Part shown: positions 28,989 to 37,282 of the stretch, piece after piece
How the letters are laid out: each line of letters begins with the position of its first letter
How positions within the stretch are numbered: position 1 is the first letter of the stretch
Made by a program: the position numbers and the translations under genes
Source of the DNA: Parasutterella secunda
Lineage (GTDB): Bacteria > Pseudomonadota > Gammaproteobacteria > Burkholderiales > Burkholderiaceae_F
DNA length: 64,000 nucleotides
Assembly (NCBI RefSeq): GCF_016901835.1
Contig: NZ_JACJKX010000002.1
Span: 124,001 to 188,000, forward strand
Direction of reading: 5' to 3'
Notes under the pieces: model-generated
What the model saw: the letters and a program-made list of their open reading frames with translations, nothing else
What the model was told of the DNA's origin: nothing
The model's database searches: none

Positions 28989-29567
28989 ATGAAAAAAACT
29001 TTAGCTTTGAGCGCCGCTTTGGCCGCCTTGCTCGCTACGAGCGGTATGGCTAGCGCCGCTGACGTGTTCCCGTACGTGAAGTCCACCACCGGTCAAACCG
29101 TGATGAGCAACTACGACCTCTGCTGGCGTACCGGCTTCTGGACACCCGCTTTGGCCGAAGGCATCGAATGCGATGCTGATATCGCCAACAGCGGCAAGAT
29201 CGTGTTGGCTGCCGACACGCTCTTTGACTTGAACAGCGCCCGCGTCAAACCCGAAGGCGTGAAGATGCTCAACGAATTGGTCGCCCGTATGTCCGGCCTT
29301 AACGTTGAAGTCGTGATGGCTACCGGTTACACCGACATCACCGGCCCGGCCACGTTCAACCAAAAGTTGAGCGAACGCCGCGCTGAAGCCGTCAAGTCCT
29401 ACATGGTCGCCCAAGGCGTGCCTGCTGACAAGATCCAAACCGAAGGCAAGGCCTCCGCTGATCCTGTCGTGACGTGCGAACAAACCGGCACGAAGGCTGA
29501 TTTGGTTGCCTGCTTGGCTCCGAACCGCCGTGCTGTTGTCGAAGTGGTCGGCACCCGCGCTCAATAA
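28989..29567 (+). CDS. ompA: OmpA family outer-membrane protein
   Basis: A 192-residue exported protein with a Sec signal (about 1-23, GMASA-A). A short N-terminal segment with a CWRTGFWTPALAEGIEC pair of cysteines is followed by an OmpA C-terminal peptidoglycan-binding domain (about 75-185; TLFDLNSARVKPEG, KLSERRAEAVKSYMVAQGV). There is no eight-strand barrel, so it is the small betaproteobacterial OmpA type. The start at 28989 has GGAG upstream. Codon use is strongly biased, indicating abundant expression. A strong terminator follows. Confidence 0.92.
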   Translation: MKKTLALSAALAALLATSGMASAADVFPYVKSTTGQTVMSNYDLCWRTGFWTPALAEGIECDADIANSGKIVLAADTLFDLNSARVKPEGVKMLNELVARMSGLNVEVVMATGYTDITGPATFNQKLSERRAEAVKSYMVAQGVPADKIQTEGKASADPVVTCEQTGTKADLVACLAPNRRAVVEVVGTRAQ

Positions 29568-29595
29568 TTGATGAGACAGTCTCATTGATTTAAAG

Positions 29596-29622
29596 GCGCC
29601 CCGGTTTTCGGGGCGCTTTTTT
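29596..29622 (+). terminator. Rho-independent terminator of ompA
   Basis: GCGCCCCG (29596-29603) and CGGGGCGC (29609-29616) form a perfect stem with a 5-base loop, followed by six Ts. Confidence 0.93.
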
Positions 29623-29688
29623 GTGCTCTGCATTCTGAGTACCTGGCAACTATCGTCCTTTCCCGTTCAAATCCTTCCGCATCATGCC

Positions 29689-30675
29689 CTAAGAACGATA
29701 AAGTTTATTTCGGTCATAAGGATGAGTGTCTTTGGGCAAACCCACCACATCGGAAATCTGTGCCTCATAAGAAGCAAAAAGTGCCTGCATTTCTTTGGCA
29801 TACCATTCAAGGAAAATACGCACTCGCTTCATGTGCCAAGCCTCACTGCTTGCGACGATAAAGCATTCGACAGGAGGCCGGAACCAGCCGGGCAAAATAG
29901 CGACCAATCGTCCCGCGAGCAAATCCTCATAAATCTGCACCAAAGGCATATCTACCGCCACGCCCATTCCTTCGAGCAAGGCATTACGAATGGCCAAAAT
30001 GTCCGTCGATCGAATACTCGATGCATAACTGACAGGCGCAGCCTTATCACCTCGGTACAGCTCCTTGGTCTCCTCACGTACCGGCCCGTTGTAGACAAGA
30101 CCGGTATGCTGACGAAGATTGACCGGATCAATCGGCATACCGTGCTTTTGAATGTAACCGGGGCTGGCAACCGGCAGATAAACATTGCGACCGCGACTCA
30201 TGTAGCAAAGTCCCGACAGGGTCGGCTCACCGGTAATGGTGGCAATATCGCACAAACCTTTTTGAACATCGTTCGGTTTAAACCCACTGAGAATTTCCAC
30301 CGTAATGCCGGGATGCAGCTCCTGAAACCGTTGCAGCAACGGAGTCAGACGCCTGGCTGCGAAGCCCGGAGCGGACGATAAACGTATATTGCCTGTCAAG
30401 GCGCTGTTGTCGTCAATCACCTTTTGCATGAGCGAATCGTGAGCTCTCAAAATTTGTCCCATGCGACGAACAACCATTTTGCCCGTATCGGAAAGTTGCA
30501 TCGGGCGCGCATTGTGCCGTATCAGATCGCAGCCGAGAGCTTTTTCCAAAGCAGCGATACTTCTGGAAACGTTGGAGACATCCACATTGAGCATGTCGGC
30601 TGCCGCCTGCAACGTTCCGGTTTTTGAAAATGCGATCAGATAGCGCCACGCCATTAAATCATCGAGTTTAGACAA
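29689..30675 (-). CDS. LysR family transcriptional regulator
   Basis: A 328-residue regulator. The N-terminal winged helix-turn-helix (about 1-62) reads TGTLQAAADMLNVDVSNVSRS, and the rest is a LysR substrate-binding domain (about 90-300). It is transcribed away from the lyase and DcuC genes, the classic arrangement of a LysR activator with its target. The 159-base divergent region contains a perfect 17-bp palindrome (30728-30744) suited to LysR binding. Inducer unknown; an N-substituted aspartate-like compound or fumarate is plausible. GC and codon use match the neighbours. Confidence 0.9.
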   Translation of the reverse strand: MSKLDDLMAWRYLIAFSKTGTLQAAADMLNVDVSNVSRSIAALEKALGCDLIRHNARPMQLSDTGKMVVRRMGQILRAHDSLMQKVIDDNSALTGNIRLSSAPGFAARRLTPLLQRFQELHPGITVEILSGFKPNDVQKGLCDIATITGEPTLSGLCYMSRGRNVYLPVASPGYIQKHGMPIDPVNLRQHTGLVYNGPVREETKELYRGDKAAPVSYASSIRSTDILAIRNALLEGMGVAVDMPLVQIYEDLLAGRLVAILPGWFRPPVECFIVASSEAWHMKRVRIFLEWYAKEMQALFASYEAQISDVVGLPKDTHPYDRNKLYRS

Positions 30676-30727
30676 GAGCGAATCCTTTTAATTTCAAAGC
30701 AGTACGAATCTTTAAATTTTGGCACAT

Positions 30728-30744
30728 TTTGCGAATTTCGCAAA
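30728..30744. promoter_or_regulatory. Perfect palindrome, probable LysR operator
   Basis: TTTGCGAATTTCGCAAA is an exact inverted repeat with a single central base. A further half-site TTTTGCG follows at 30749-30755. It sits in the gap between the divergent LysR and lyase genes, 53 bases before the LysR start codon and 90 bases before the lyase start codon. Confidence 0.6.
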
Positions 30745-30834
30745 GTTATTTTGCGTAGATTTCTTTGTTTTATTGATCCGTTCCTCTGATACTGCGACTG
30801 TAGTCCACAACGTTTTATCAGGAGTGAGCCAAAA

Positions 30835-32259
30835 ATGATTCACGACGAGTTTTATTGGATCTCTGAGATTAATAAGGCAAGCGTAGTCTCCAATCGCAGA
30901 GAAAACCTGCTCGATGAAGCCACCGCAAGACTGGCAGCACGCGGTATTGCCACCGTCGAAAAAGAGGCCGAAACGGATGCAAGTAAGCGAGTCAAAAAGT
31001 ACATCACCTACGAACCGATGGTAATTGCTGCGACGGGTCCTGAGGTGACCATTCTTCACGCCGGTCGCTCAAGCCAAGATATTCTCTCGACGATGCGCGT
31101 GGCAATTGTCCGCGAAGAGACAATGAAAATCGCCGATGCACTAGATGCCGTGATCGCCAAATTACTGTCACTTGCCGATCAACACCGTGACACGGTTGTT
31201 CCCAATTACACCAACGGCGTAGCCGCTCAACCCAACAGCTACGCCCATTATCTGCTTGGCTTTGTCGCCGCCTTGCTGCGAGATCGCGAACGCCTTAACG
31301 AATGCCTGAAGCGTTACAACGAGTGTCCGATGGGCGCAACCGTTTTAAACGGTACGGGCTGGCCCTTAAACCGGGATACCATGGCCGAATTGTTGGGTTT
31401 TGACCGTCCCCGTTTAAATGCCTTTGACTGCACATGCGAAACACCCGTGGATTTCGCACTGGAAGTCTCTGCCATTACCGCCGGCATCGGTATTCACGTG
31501 GGCTCCATGATTAACGACATCATGGTTCAGTACGCACAAAGTCGTCCCTGGATCATCCTACAAGAAGGCGGCGAAAATACCTACGTGTCGTCAGCCATGC
31601 CTCAAAAACGCAATCCCGGACTGATGAACAACTGCCGAGGTGATGCAAGCGACGTTGTCTCCGAAATGACAGCCGTCTTTACACGTGTTCATAACCTTGT
31701 CCCCGGCATGGTAGACGGAAAGAGCGTCGCGAAAAACAGCCGCATGGCAAAAAGTGCGGTCAATATGCTCGAGCGCTTCCTCAAAGTGCTCAACGCCCTG
31801 CGAATCAATCCCGATCGTGCACTTGAAGAACTCAATAGCGACTGGACGGCTTCTCAGGAAATTGCCGATCGTCTCATGCACGACCACGGCTTACCCTTCC
31901 GTATCGGCCATCACGTTGCAAGCCGTATGGTGTCGTGGGCCCGCGCCAACAACGTTTTACCCAAGGACTTCCCCTACGAACAAATGCAACGCATCTACAA
32001 GGAAGAAATCCTGGAAGAGTTCCCCGAGGGTCCGCAGGAACTTCCCATGAGCGAAGCGGAATTTTTAGATGCCCTTGATCCGAGAAAGATCATCGCCAAT
32101 CGCAAAACAAAGGGCAGCGCCGCACCCGATCAAGTTCAAGCCATGCTTGTCGAGTTCACGGAAAAGCTCAAAAAAGAACAAACCCAAACGGAAAACTTGC
32201 GCAAGCAAGTCGACGAGGCAATCAAGGATTTGGAAGCCAAGTTTGCCGCTTATCTCTGA
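30835..32259 (+). CDS. Argininosuccinate lyase/fumarase superfamily lyase
   Basis: A 474-residue enzyme of the aspartase/fumarase superfamily, closest to the argininosuccinate lyase branch. Family motifs: HAGRSSQD (75-82), AAQPNSYAHYLLG, the GWPLNRDTMAELLGFD stretch, and the signature SSAMPQKRNPG (252-262) with the flexible catalytic-serine loop. A charged, probably coiled-coil tail ends the protein. Such enzymes split a C-N bond to release fumarate. No arginine genes are nearby; instead a LysR regulator and a DcuC carrier flank it. This suggests catabolism of an N-substituted aspartate that yields fumarate. AGGAG precedes the ATG. True ArgH function cannot be excluded. Confidence 0.85.
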   Translation: MIHDEFYWISEINKASVVSNRRENLLDEATARLAARGIATVEKEAETDASKRVKKYITYEPMVIAATGPEVTILHAGRSSQDILSTMRVAIVREETMKIADALDAVIAKLLSLADQHRDTVVPNYTNGVAAQPNSYAHYLLGFVAALLRDRERLNECLKRYNECPMGATVLNGTGWPLNRDTMAELLGFDRPRLNAFDCTCETPVDFALEVSAITAGIGIHVGSMINDIMVQYAQSRPWIILQEGGENTYVSSAMPQKRNPGLMNNCRGDASDVVSEMTAVFTRVHNLVPGMVDGKSVAKNSRMAKSAVNMLERFLKVLNALRINPDRALEELNSDWTASQEIADRLMHDHGLPFRIGHHVASRMVSWARANNVLPKDFPYEQMQRIYKEEILEEFPEGPQELPMSEAEFLDALDPRKIIANRKTKGSAAPDQVQAMLVEFTEKLKKEQTQTENLRKQVDEAIKDLEAKFAAYL

Positions 32260-32289
32260 CCGCTTTCTTACCTCTAAGGAGTTTTCAAA

Positions 32290-33657
32290 ATGACTGCTGT
32301 ATTGCCTCTCATAGCCTTGATCGTTACGGTCATCGCAGGATGGGCCTTGATTAAACGCTACCAGACTCATATGGTGCTGCTCTTTGCCGGCCTGGCTATT
32401 TTGATTTGTGTGGCACTCGCTGGTTTCGGTTTTCTACCCAAAGGAGTCAAACCGTCCGGTTTCTGGCTCTTTGATATTTTTGCAACGCTCAAATCCATTG
32501 CAACCAAACAAAGTGCCGGTATCGGCTTTCTGATTATGACGGCGGGCGGCTTTGCGGCCTACATGGACCGCATCGGTGCAGCCAAGGCTCTGGTTGACGT
32601 GGCCGTTAAACCCCTGGCAGCGCTCAAAGCACCGTACCTTGTGCTTGCCTTCGGCTATATCATCGGTCAGTTGCTGGTGATCGTGATTCCGTCTGCAGCG
32701 GGCCTTGCCATGCTTCTTTTGGTGGCTCTCTTTCCGATTCTCAAAGCTGTCGGTGTTTCAGGTGCGGCGGCTGCGGCTGTGATCGGCACATCGGCCGGCA
32801 TGACCTTTGCGCCGACTGCAGGGACTGCAAGTCTGGCCGCCAAAGTGGCGAACCTTGACCCTATCATCTACCTCGTTCAGTATCAGCTTCCTCTGGCGGT
32901 TCCGACCCTCATCGTGGCCGCTGTCGCTCACTATTTCGTGCAACGCTACTACGACAAGAAAGGTGACGATCAGGTTGCTGAAACGGTGGACGTCAAAAAA
33001 GTCGAGGTGCCCACTGTTCCCAAGTGGTATGCCATCTTCCCGGTGCTGCCGATCGCTTTGCTCATCATCTTCTCCAAGCTTGTTGTCTCCTCGGTCAAAC
33101 TCGATACGATTGCCTCGCTCTTTATGGTGTGGGTCTTCGTGGTCATCGTTGAGATTATCCGTCTGCGTGATATGAAGAAGATTTTCAAAGACGCCATGGC
33201 CATGTTCCAAAGCATGGGCAAGATGTTTACCGGCATTGTGGCTCTGATTATCTGCGCAGAATTCTTCGCAACCGGTTTGAAGACTTCCGGCTTAATTGAT
33301 GTCATCATCAATTCGGCCAACGGTGTCGGCGCCGGTATGGGCGTGATGACCGTTTTGTTGACTGCGATCGTTTCTCTTGTGACGTTCCTGACGGGTTCAG
33401 GCGTCGGTGCCTATTCTTCCTTTGCCTCGCTCGCTCCGGATGTGGCTGCCGGGTTCGGCGGTTCCGTTGAAGCGCTCGTCACCCCGATGCAGTTTGCTAG
33501 CGGCATGATCCGCGCGATGAGCCCGGTGGCCGGCGTCATCATTGCCGTGTCAGGCGCAGCCGGCGTTTCGCCCATGGCAATCGTACGCCGCACGTGGATT
33601 CCGATGGTATTGGGACTGATTGCAACATTGGTCTTTAACCAAATTTTCTTCGGTTAA
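32290..33657 (+). CDS. DcuC-type anaerobic C4-dicarboxylate transporter
   Basis: A 455-residue inner-membrane carrier with about twelve helices. DcuC-like stretches include GFLIMTAGGFAAYMDRIGAA, the IGTSAGMTFAPTAGTASL segment in the middle, and the ILFLTGSGVGAYSS-like region FLTGSGVGAYSSFASL. DcuC proteins exchange or export succinate and fumarate under anaerobic conditions. It starts 30 bases after the lyase stop with an AAGGAG site, so the two form an operon under the divergent LysR. Export of a C4-dicarboxylate product or import of the lyase substrate are both possible. Confidence 0.88.
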   Translation: MTAVLPLIALIVTVIAGWALIKRYQTHMVLLFAGLAILICVALAGFGFLPKGVKPSGFWLFDIFATLKSIATKQSAGIGFLIMTAGGFAAYMDRIGAAKALVDVAVKPLAALKAPYLVLAFGYIIGQLLVIVIPSAAGLAMLLLVALFPILKAVGVSGAAAAAVIGTSAGMTFAPTAGTASLAAKVANLDPIIYLVQYQLPLAVPTLIVAAVAHYFVQRYYDKKGDDQVAETVDVKKVEVPTVPKWYAIFPVLPIALLIIFSKLVVSSVKLDTIASLFMVWVFVVIVEIIRLRDMKKIFKDAMAMFQSMGKMFTGIVALIICAEFFATGLKTSGLIDVIINSANGVGAGMGVMTVLLTAIVSLVTFLTGSGVGAYSSFASLAPDVAAGFGGSVEALVTPMQFASGMIRAMSPVAGVIIAVSGAAGVSPMAIVRRTWIPMVLGLIATLVFNQIFFG

Positions 33658-33680
33658 TTAACGACTTCATTTGCTCCCTT

Positions 33681-33713
33681 GGCCCGCAGTCCAGAGATTG
33701 CGGGCCTTTTTTT
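33681..33713 (+). terminator. Rho-independent terminator of lyase-dcuC operon
   Basis: GGCCCGCA (33681-33688) and TGCGGGCC (33699-33706) form a perfect stem followed by seven Ts. Confidence 0.93.
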
Positions 33714-33793
33714 AATCCATACACGTGCTGAGAATCTCTAAAATGACAAATCGAGATTGAACAGACAGTTTTTAGACTTTTCAAGGAATGCCT

Positions 33794-34453
33794 ATGCCGT
33801 TGATCCTTTTTGATTTGGATGGCACGTTGGTTGACAGTGCTCCGGATCTGTGCGCCTCACTGAATCGTTTGAGAGTTCTGGAGCACCTCGATCCCCTTCC
33901 CTTTGATACCCTTCGGGAGTTTGCCGGTTCCGGCGCTCGGGGCTTATTAAAAATCGGCTTTAACATTACCCCGGAACACGAGCGTTTTAACGAATTAAAA
34001 GAGCGTTTCTTAAGTGATTACCAAGAACACTGTGCGGAAAAAGTTCACTGTTTCGACGGCGTGCCTGAACTGCTTGATGCACTTGAAAATCACGGCTGGC
34101 AGTGGGGTGTCGTCACCAATAAATTTCAATGTTTCACCGATCCCATTCTCAAAAAACTCAATCTTTTCGATCGAGCAAGCGTTATTGTGAGCGGAGATGC
34201 CACAGGAAAACTTAAACCGAAGCCCGACAACATGCTCATTGCGCTTGAGCATTGTCAAGCCGATCCCAAACAAACTCCGTACGTCGGCGATGATATCCGC
34301 GACTGCAAAGTTGCTCGTCTGCTCGGTATGCCGTTTGCTGCTGCAGCTTGGGGATATTTACGACAGGACTTTCCCATCAGTGGTTGGGATACCGATATCG
34401 TTGCCCGTCACCCGAAAGAACTTTTGCCCTGGATTTTGAAACTCGACCTTTAG
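33794..34453 (+). CDS. gph: Phosphoglycolate phosphatase-type HAD hydrolase
   Basis: A 219-residue HAD-superfamily phosphatase. DLDGTLVDSAPDL holds the nucleophile Asp, VVTNKFQ is motif II, KPKPDNML carries the motif III lysine, and YVGDDIRDCK is motif IV. It removes phosphate from 2-phosphoglycolate formed by DNA repair. The start at 33794 is chosen because AAGGA (33783-33787) is seven bases away; the ATG two codons earlier overlaps that site. Cytoplasmic. The strand and order next to ompA resemble related Burkholderiales. Confidence 0.9.
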   Translation: MPLILFDLDGTLVDSAPDLCASLNRLRVLEHLDPLPFDTLREFAGSGARGLLKIGFNITPEHERFNELKERFLSDYQEHCAEKVHCFDGVPELLDALENHGWQWGVVTNKFQCFTDPILKKLNLFDRASVIVSGDATGKLKPKPDNMLIALEHCQADPKQTPYVGDDIRDCKVARLLGMPFAAAAWGYLRQDFPISGWDTDIVARHPKELLPWILKLDL

Positions 34454-34536
34454 CACTCGCTTTAAGCTTGAAGCAATATTTCTGCACTACAATGCTTGCC
34501 GTACCCAAAATGATTCAGGGTAATTACGAACAATAT

Positions 34537-34585
34537 TAGGGAAAACGATAACTTTTTCGGTCATCTTTTATCGTTTCATTCCCTA
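34537..34585 (+). promoter_or_regulatory. Long hairpin in the hemG upstream region
   Basis: TAGGGAA plus AACGATAA (34537-34551) pairs with TTATCGTT (34568-34575) and TTCCCTA (34579-34585), giving a 15-bp stem with one 3-base bulge and a 16-base loop. It lies between gph and hemG, before a second, perfect hairpin. No T run follows directly. Confidence 0.5.
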
Positions 34586-34603
34586 TAGGCTTTGCATTTG
34601 TCT

Positions 34604-34637
34604 TTTTTCGCCCGACTGTATGCACTCGGGCGAAAAA
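34604..34637 (+). promoter_or_regulatory. Perfect 12-bp hairpin next to the hemG ribosome site
   Basis: TTTTTCGCCCGA (34604-34615) and TCGGGCGAAAAA (34626-34637) pair perfectly around a 10-base loop. The stem ends four bases before the TAGGAG ribosome site (34641-34646) of hemG. If transcribed it would place a stable stem beside the initiation region. Confidence 0.55.
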
Positions 34638-34652
34638 CAGTAGGAGAAAAAC

Positions 34653-35189
34653 ATGAAATCTGTGCTCGTGCTCTATCACAGCCGCAGCGGACACACCGCC
34701 CGTGTGGCTCGTCGCATTTGGGAAACGGTGATCGCCGAAGGCAACCAAGCCGACATGATGAGCGTGATGGAAGCGGACCGTGAAGGTGTGCAATGGGACA
34801 AGTATGATCTCTTTATCGTGGGTTGCCCTGTGCTTTACGGTACCTATCCCAAGGTGTTCTACAACTTCCTGGCCAAGTTCAAGAATGAGCTCGATGCCAA
34901 GCCGCACAGTTTCTTCAACGTATCGGTTGTTGCCCGCACGCCGATTAAGGCTACGCCCGAAGGCAACCGTTACATGCAAAAGTTCCTCCAAAATTCGCCT
35001 TGGAAACCCCGTGATGTGAAGTGCATCGCCGGTAAGGTGGACTACCCCAACTGGGGCTGGTTGGATGCGAAGATGATTCAACTCATCATGAAGATGACAA
35101 AGGGCCCGACGTCTATGGATGCCGTGATCGACTACACGGACTGGGAAGACGTCAAGAGCTACGCTCGTCACTGCCTGACGCTCAGCTAA
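34653..35189 (+). CDS. hemG: Protoporphyrinogen IX dehydrogenase (HemG, flavodoxin type)
   Basis: A 178-residue flavodoxin-fold, FMN-binding enzyme that oxidises protoporphyrinogen IX to protoporphyrin IX, passing electrons to quinones, and works without oxygen. LYHSRSGHTARVA is the FMN phosphate loop. The long insert with ATPEGNRYMQKFLQNSPWKP and the WLDAKMIQLIMKMTKGPTS segment are specific to HemG and absent from plain flavodoxins. Full length. Good TAGGAG site. Preceded by two stable hairpins and followed by a terminator, so probably a single-gene transcript. Confidence 0.92.
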   Translation: MKSVLVLYHSRSGHTARVARRIWETVIAEGNQADMMSVMEADREGVQWDKYDLFIVGCPVLYGTYPKVFYNFLAKFKNELDAKPHSFFNVSVVARTPIKATPEGNRYMQKFLQNSPWKPRDVKCIAGKVDYPNWGWLDAKMIQLIMKMTKGPTSMDAVIDYTDWEDVKSYARHCLTLS

Positions 35190-35213
35190 TCTCGCATCAC
35201 ATTGAAAATTAGG

Positions 35214-35245
35214 GAAAATCGCTCCACTGCGGGCGATTTTCTTTG
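35214..35245 (+). terminator. Rho-independent terminator of hemG
   Basis: GAAAATCGC (35214-35222) and GCGATTTTC (35233-35241) form a perfect 9-bp stem, followed by TTTG. Confidence 0.75.
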
Positions 35246-35289
35246 TTTAAAATATAAGTTTCTGTTTATAAAAATTGGACTCTATCAAG

Positions 35290-36972
35290 ATGACCGAATT
35301 TCCTTGGATTGCCAAGTATCCGAAAGGCGTTCCTGCCCGGATTGACCCTGACCGCGTTGCCAATATTCCGGCCTTGCTTGACGGTATTGCCGAAAAGCAT
35401 CCGAATGCCCCGGTCTTCACCAACATGGGTGTGACGCTCACCGCTAAAGAATCTCAATCGCTTTCCTGCGACTTAGCCGGTTACTTACAATCACTGCCCG
35501 GCATGCAAAAAGGTGACCGTGTCGCCATCATGATGCCGAACCTTTTGCAGTATCCGATTGCCCTTTTTGCCATTTTGCGTGCGGGCTTCATCGTCGTAAA
35601 CGTCAATCCGCTTTACACTGCGCGAGAGCTCGAACACCAACTCAAAGACTCCGGCGCCAAGGCGATCATCATTATCGAAAACTTTGCCAAGACACTGGAA
35701 CGCGTCCTCACGCACACACCGGTCAAACATATCATCACGACTCAAGTGGGTGACCTCTTCCCCTTCATGAAGCGCACGATTGTCAACACGGTTGTCAAGC
35801 ACGTGAAAAAGATGGTGCCTGAATGGCACTTGCCGGGTGCTGTCGATTTTCGTCAGGCACTGGCTATCGGTCATCGCAAGGGTTTCAGTCCGGTTGAAAT
35901 TTCCAATGAAGATGTGGCTCTTTTGCAATACACGGGCGGCACCACAGGCGTTTCCAAAGGCGCAATGCTTACGCACCGCAACGTTTTAGCCAATGTGGAG
36001 CAAACCGGTCACTGGATCAGCGTCTCATTTAAAGAATGTGAAGAAGTGGCTATGTGCGCACTGCCCCTTTATCACATCTTTGCCTTCACGGCGACGTTAG
36101 CCTTCTTAAATTGGACTGCCCGTAGCGTGTTAATCACCAATCCCCGCGACATCAAGGGACTGGTCAATGAATGCAAGCACTGGAAGTTTTCGGTTTACAC
36201 CGGTGTGAACACACTCTACAACGCCCTTTTGAATAATCCCGAGTTTGCCTCCGTGGATTTCTCGCGCCTTAAGATGGCCGTAGCCGGCGGCACCCAGATT
36301 CAAAAAGTGGTTGCCGAGCGTTGGAAGAAAACCACCGGTATCGGCATTTTGGAAGCCTACGGTCTGACTGAAGCCTCGCCCGGCGTTTGCGGTAATTTGC
36401 CTGACGCCCCTTGGGACGGCTCTGTGGGCTACCCGTTACCGAACACCGAAGTGACGATCCGCGGTGACGGTTTTAAAGATTTAGGCCTCTGTTCCGGCCC
36501 CGAAGACATTGATACGCACACAGGCGAAATTTGTGTCAAGGGTCCGCAGGTGATGCGCGGCTATTGGAACCGTCCTGAAGAAACAGCAGGTGTTTTCCGT
36601 GACGGTTGGCTTCGTACGGGTGACGTGGGTCATATGGATGCCGACGGTAAGATCACTATTACCGACCGCAAAAAGGACATGATTCTGGTCTCGGGCTTTA
36701 ATGTCTACCCCAACGAGGTTGAAAGTGTCATCGCTTCTATGCCCGGCGTGCTCGAGTGCGGCGTGGTGGGTGTCCCGCATGAACGCTCCGGTGAAACGGT
36801 CAAAGCCGTGATCGTTTTGAAAGATCCCTCCATTACCAAGGAAGACGTACAGAAATACTGCCGTACACAGTTAACGGGCTACAAGATCCCCAAACAAATT
36901 ATTTTTGTGGACTCCTTGCCCAAGACCGCCGTCGGCAAGATCCTCAGACGTGAATTAAAAGACATCGTCTAA
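35290..36972 (+). CDS. fadD: Long-chain fatty acid-CoA ligase
   Basis: A 560-residue acyl-activating enzyme of the ANL superfamily: fatty acid + ATP + CoA gives acyl-CoA. Motifs: P-loop YTGGTTGVSKGAMLTH, AYGLTEASPG, TGDVGHMDADG, and the C-terminal KTAVGKILRRELK with the catalytic lysine. The start at 35290 is an ATG; the open frame extends to a TTG at 35275 without a ribosome site. Full length for FadD. Membrane-associated in the cytoplasm. A clear terminator follows. Fatty acids may be used for membrane lipid synthesis (plsC lies elsewhere in the window) rather than oxidation. Confidence 0.92.
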   Translation: MTEFPWIAKYPKGVPARIDPDRVANIPALLDGIAEKHPNAPVFTNMGVTLTAKESQSLSCDLAGYLQSLPGMQKGDRVAIMMPNLLQYPIALFAILRAGFIVVNVNPLYTARELEHQLKDSGAKAIIIIENFAKTLERVLTHTPVKHIITTQVGDLFPFMKRTIVNTVVKHVKKMVPEWHLPGAVDFRQALAIGHRKGFSPVEISNEDVALLQYTGGTTGVSKGAMLTHRNVLANVEQTGHWISVSFKECEEVAMCALPLYHIFAFTATLAFLNWTARSVLITNPRDIKGLVNECKHWKFSVYTGVNTLYNALLNNPEFASVDFSRLKMAVAGGTQIQKVVAERWKKTTGIGILEAYGLTEASPGVCGNLPDAPWDGSVGYPLPNTEVTIRGDGFKDLGLCSGPEDIDTHTGEICVKGPQVMRGYWNRPEETAGVFRDGWLRTGDVGHMDADGKITITDRKKDMILVSGFNVYPNEVESVIASMPGVLECGVVGVPHERSGETVKAVIVLKDPSITKEDVQKYCRTQLTGYKIPKQIIFVDSLPKTAVGKILRRELKDIV

Positions 36973-36984
36973 GGCGTCTGCATC

Positions 36985-37020
36985 GGAGTGTTGGGAAAAT
37001 TCTTCCCACACTCCGTTTTC
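36985..37020 (+). terminator. Rho-independent terminator of fadD
   Basis: GGAGTG-T-TGGGAA (36985-36997) pairs with TTCCCA-CACTCC (37003-37014) with one bulged base, followed by GTTTTC and further Ts. Confidence 0.85.
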
Positions 37021-37282
37021 TTTTTTACAACTTCAAATTTAGTTTAACTTCTCACGAGTCAGAAGAGCCTTTTTTCACTTCCAAAAAAGGACTCGTTCTC
37101 GACACTCAATACAAGCAAACAACCGCAGTACCTTCCGTTGAGATAGATCCTTAGCAAGGCGTAAAACCTATTTTGTTCAATAGATTGAACAATTTTAAAT
37201 AATTTCGTTCAATGCATTAGACAAAAATTAAGTATTTTGTTTAATATATCAAACAAATTTCATTTCTTTTAAAGGTCTTTGC
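37015..37282. other. AT-rich spacer before the AAA ATPase
   Basis: The 310-base gap between fadD and the ATPase holds the fadD terminator at its left end, about 140 bases with nothing I recognise, and then three phased 20-bp palindromes (37173-37256, listed separately). Base composition turns sharply AT-rich about 100 bases before the ATPase gene. Confidence 0.5.
37173..37256. promoter_or_regulatory. Three phased 20-bp palindromes (operator array)
   Basis: Units at 37173-37192 (TTGTTCAATAGATTGAACAA, perfect palindrome), 37205-37224 (TCGTTCAATGCATTAGACAA, imperfect) and 37237-37256 (TTGTTTAATATATCAAACAA, one arm mismatch). Start-to-start spacing is exactly 32 bases twice, about three helical turns, with 12-base spacers. 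The last unit ends 26 bases before the ATPase ATG. This looks like a cooperative repressor-binding array. No regulator gene lies beside it. Confidence 0.75.

Noticed and set aside
29001-29633. A 210-codon minus-strand open frame
   Set aside because: Antisense to ompA, another highly biased gene, and runs through the ompA terminator.
37173-37256. CRISPR-like repeat array
   Set aside because: Only three units, palindromic and diverged, with 12-base spacers and no cas genes. Operator-like phasing explains it better.
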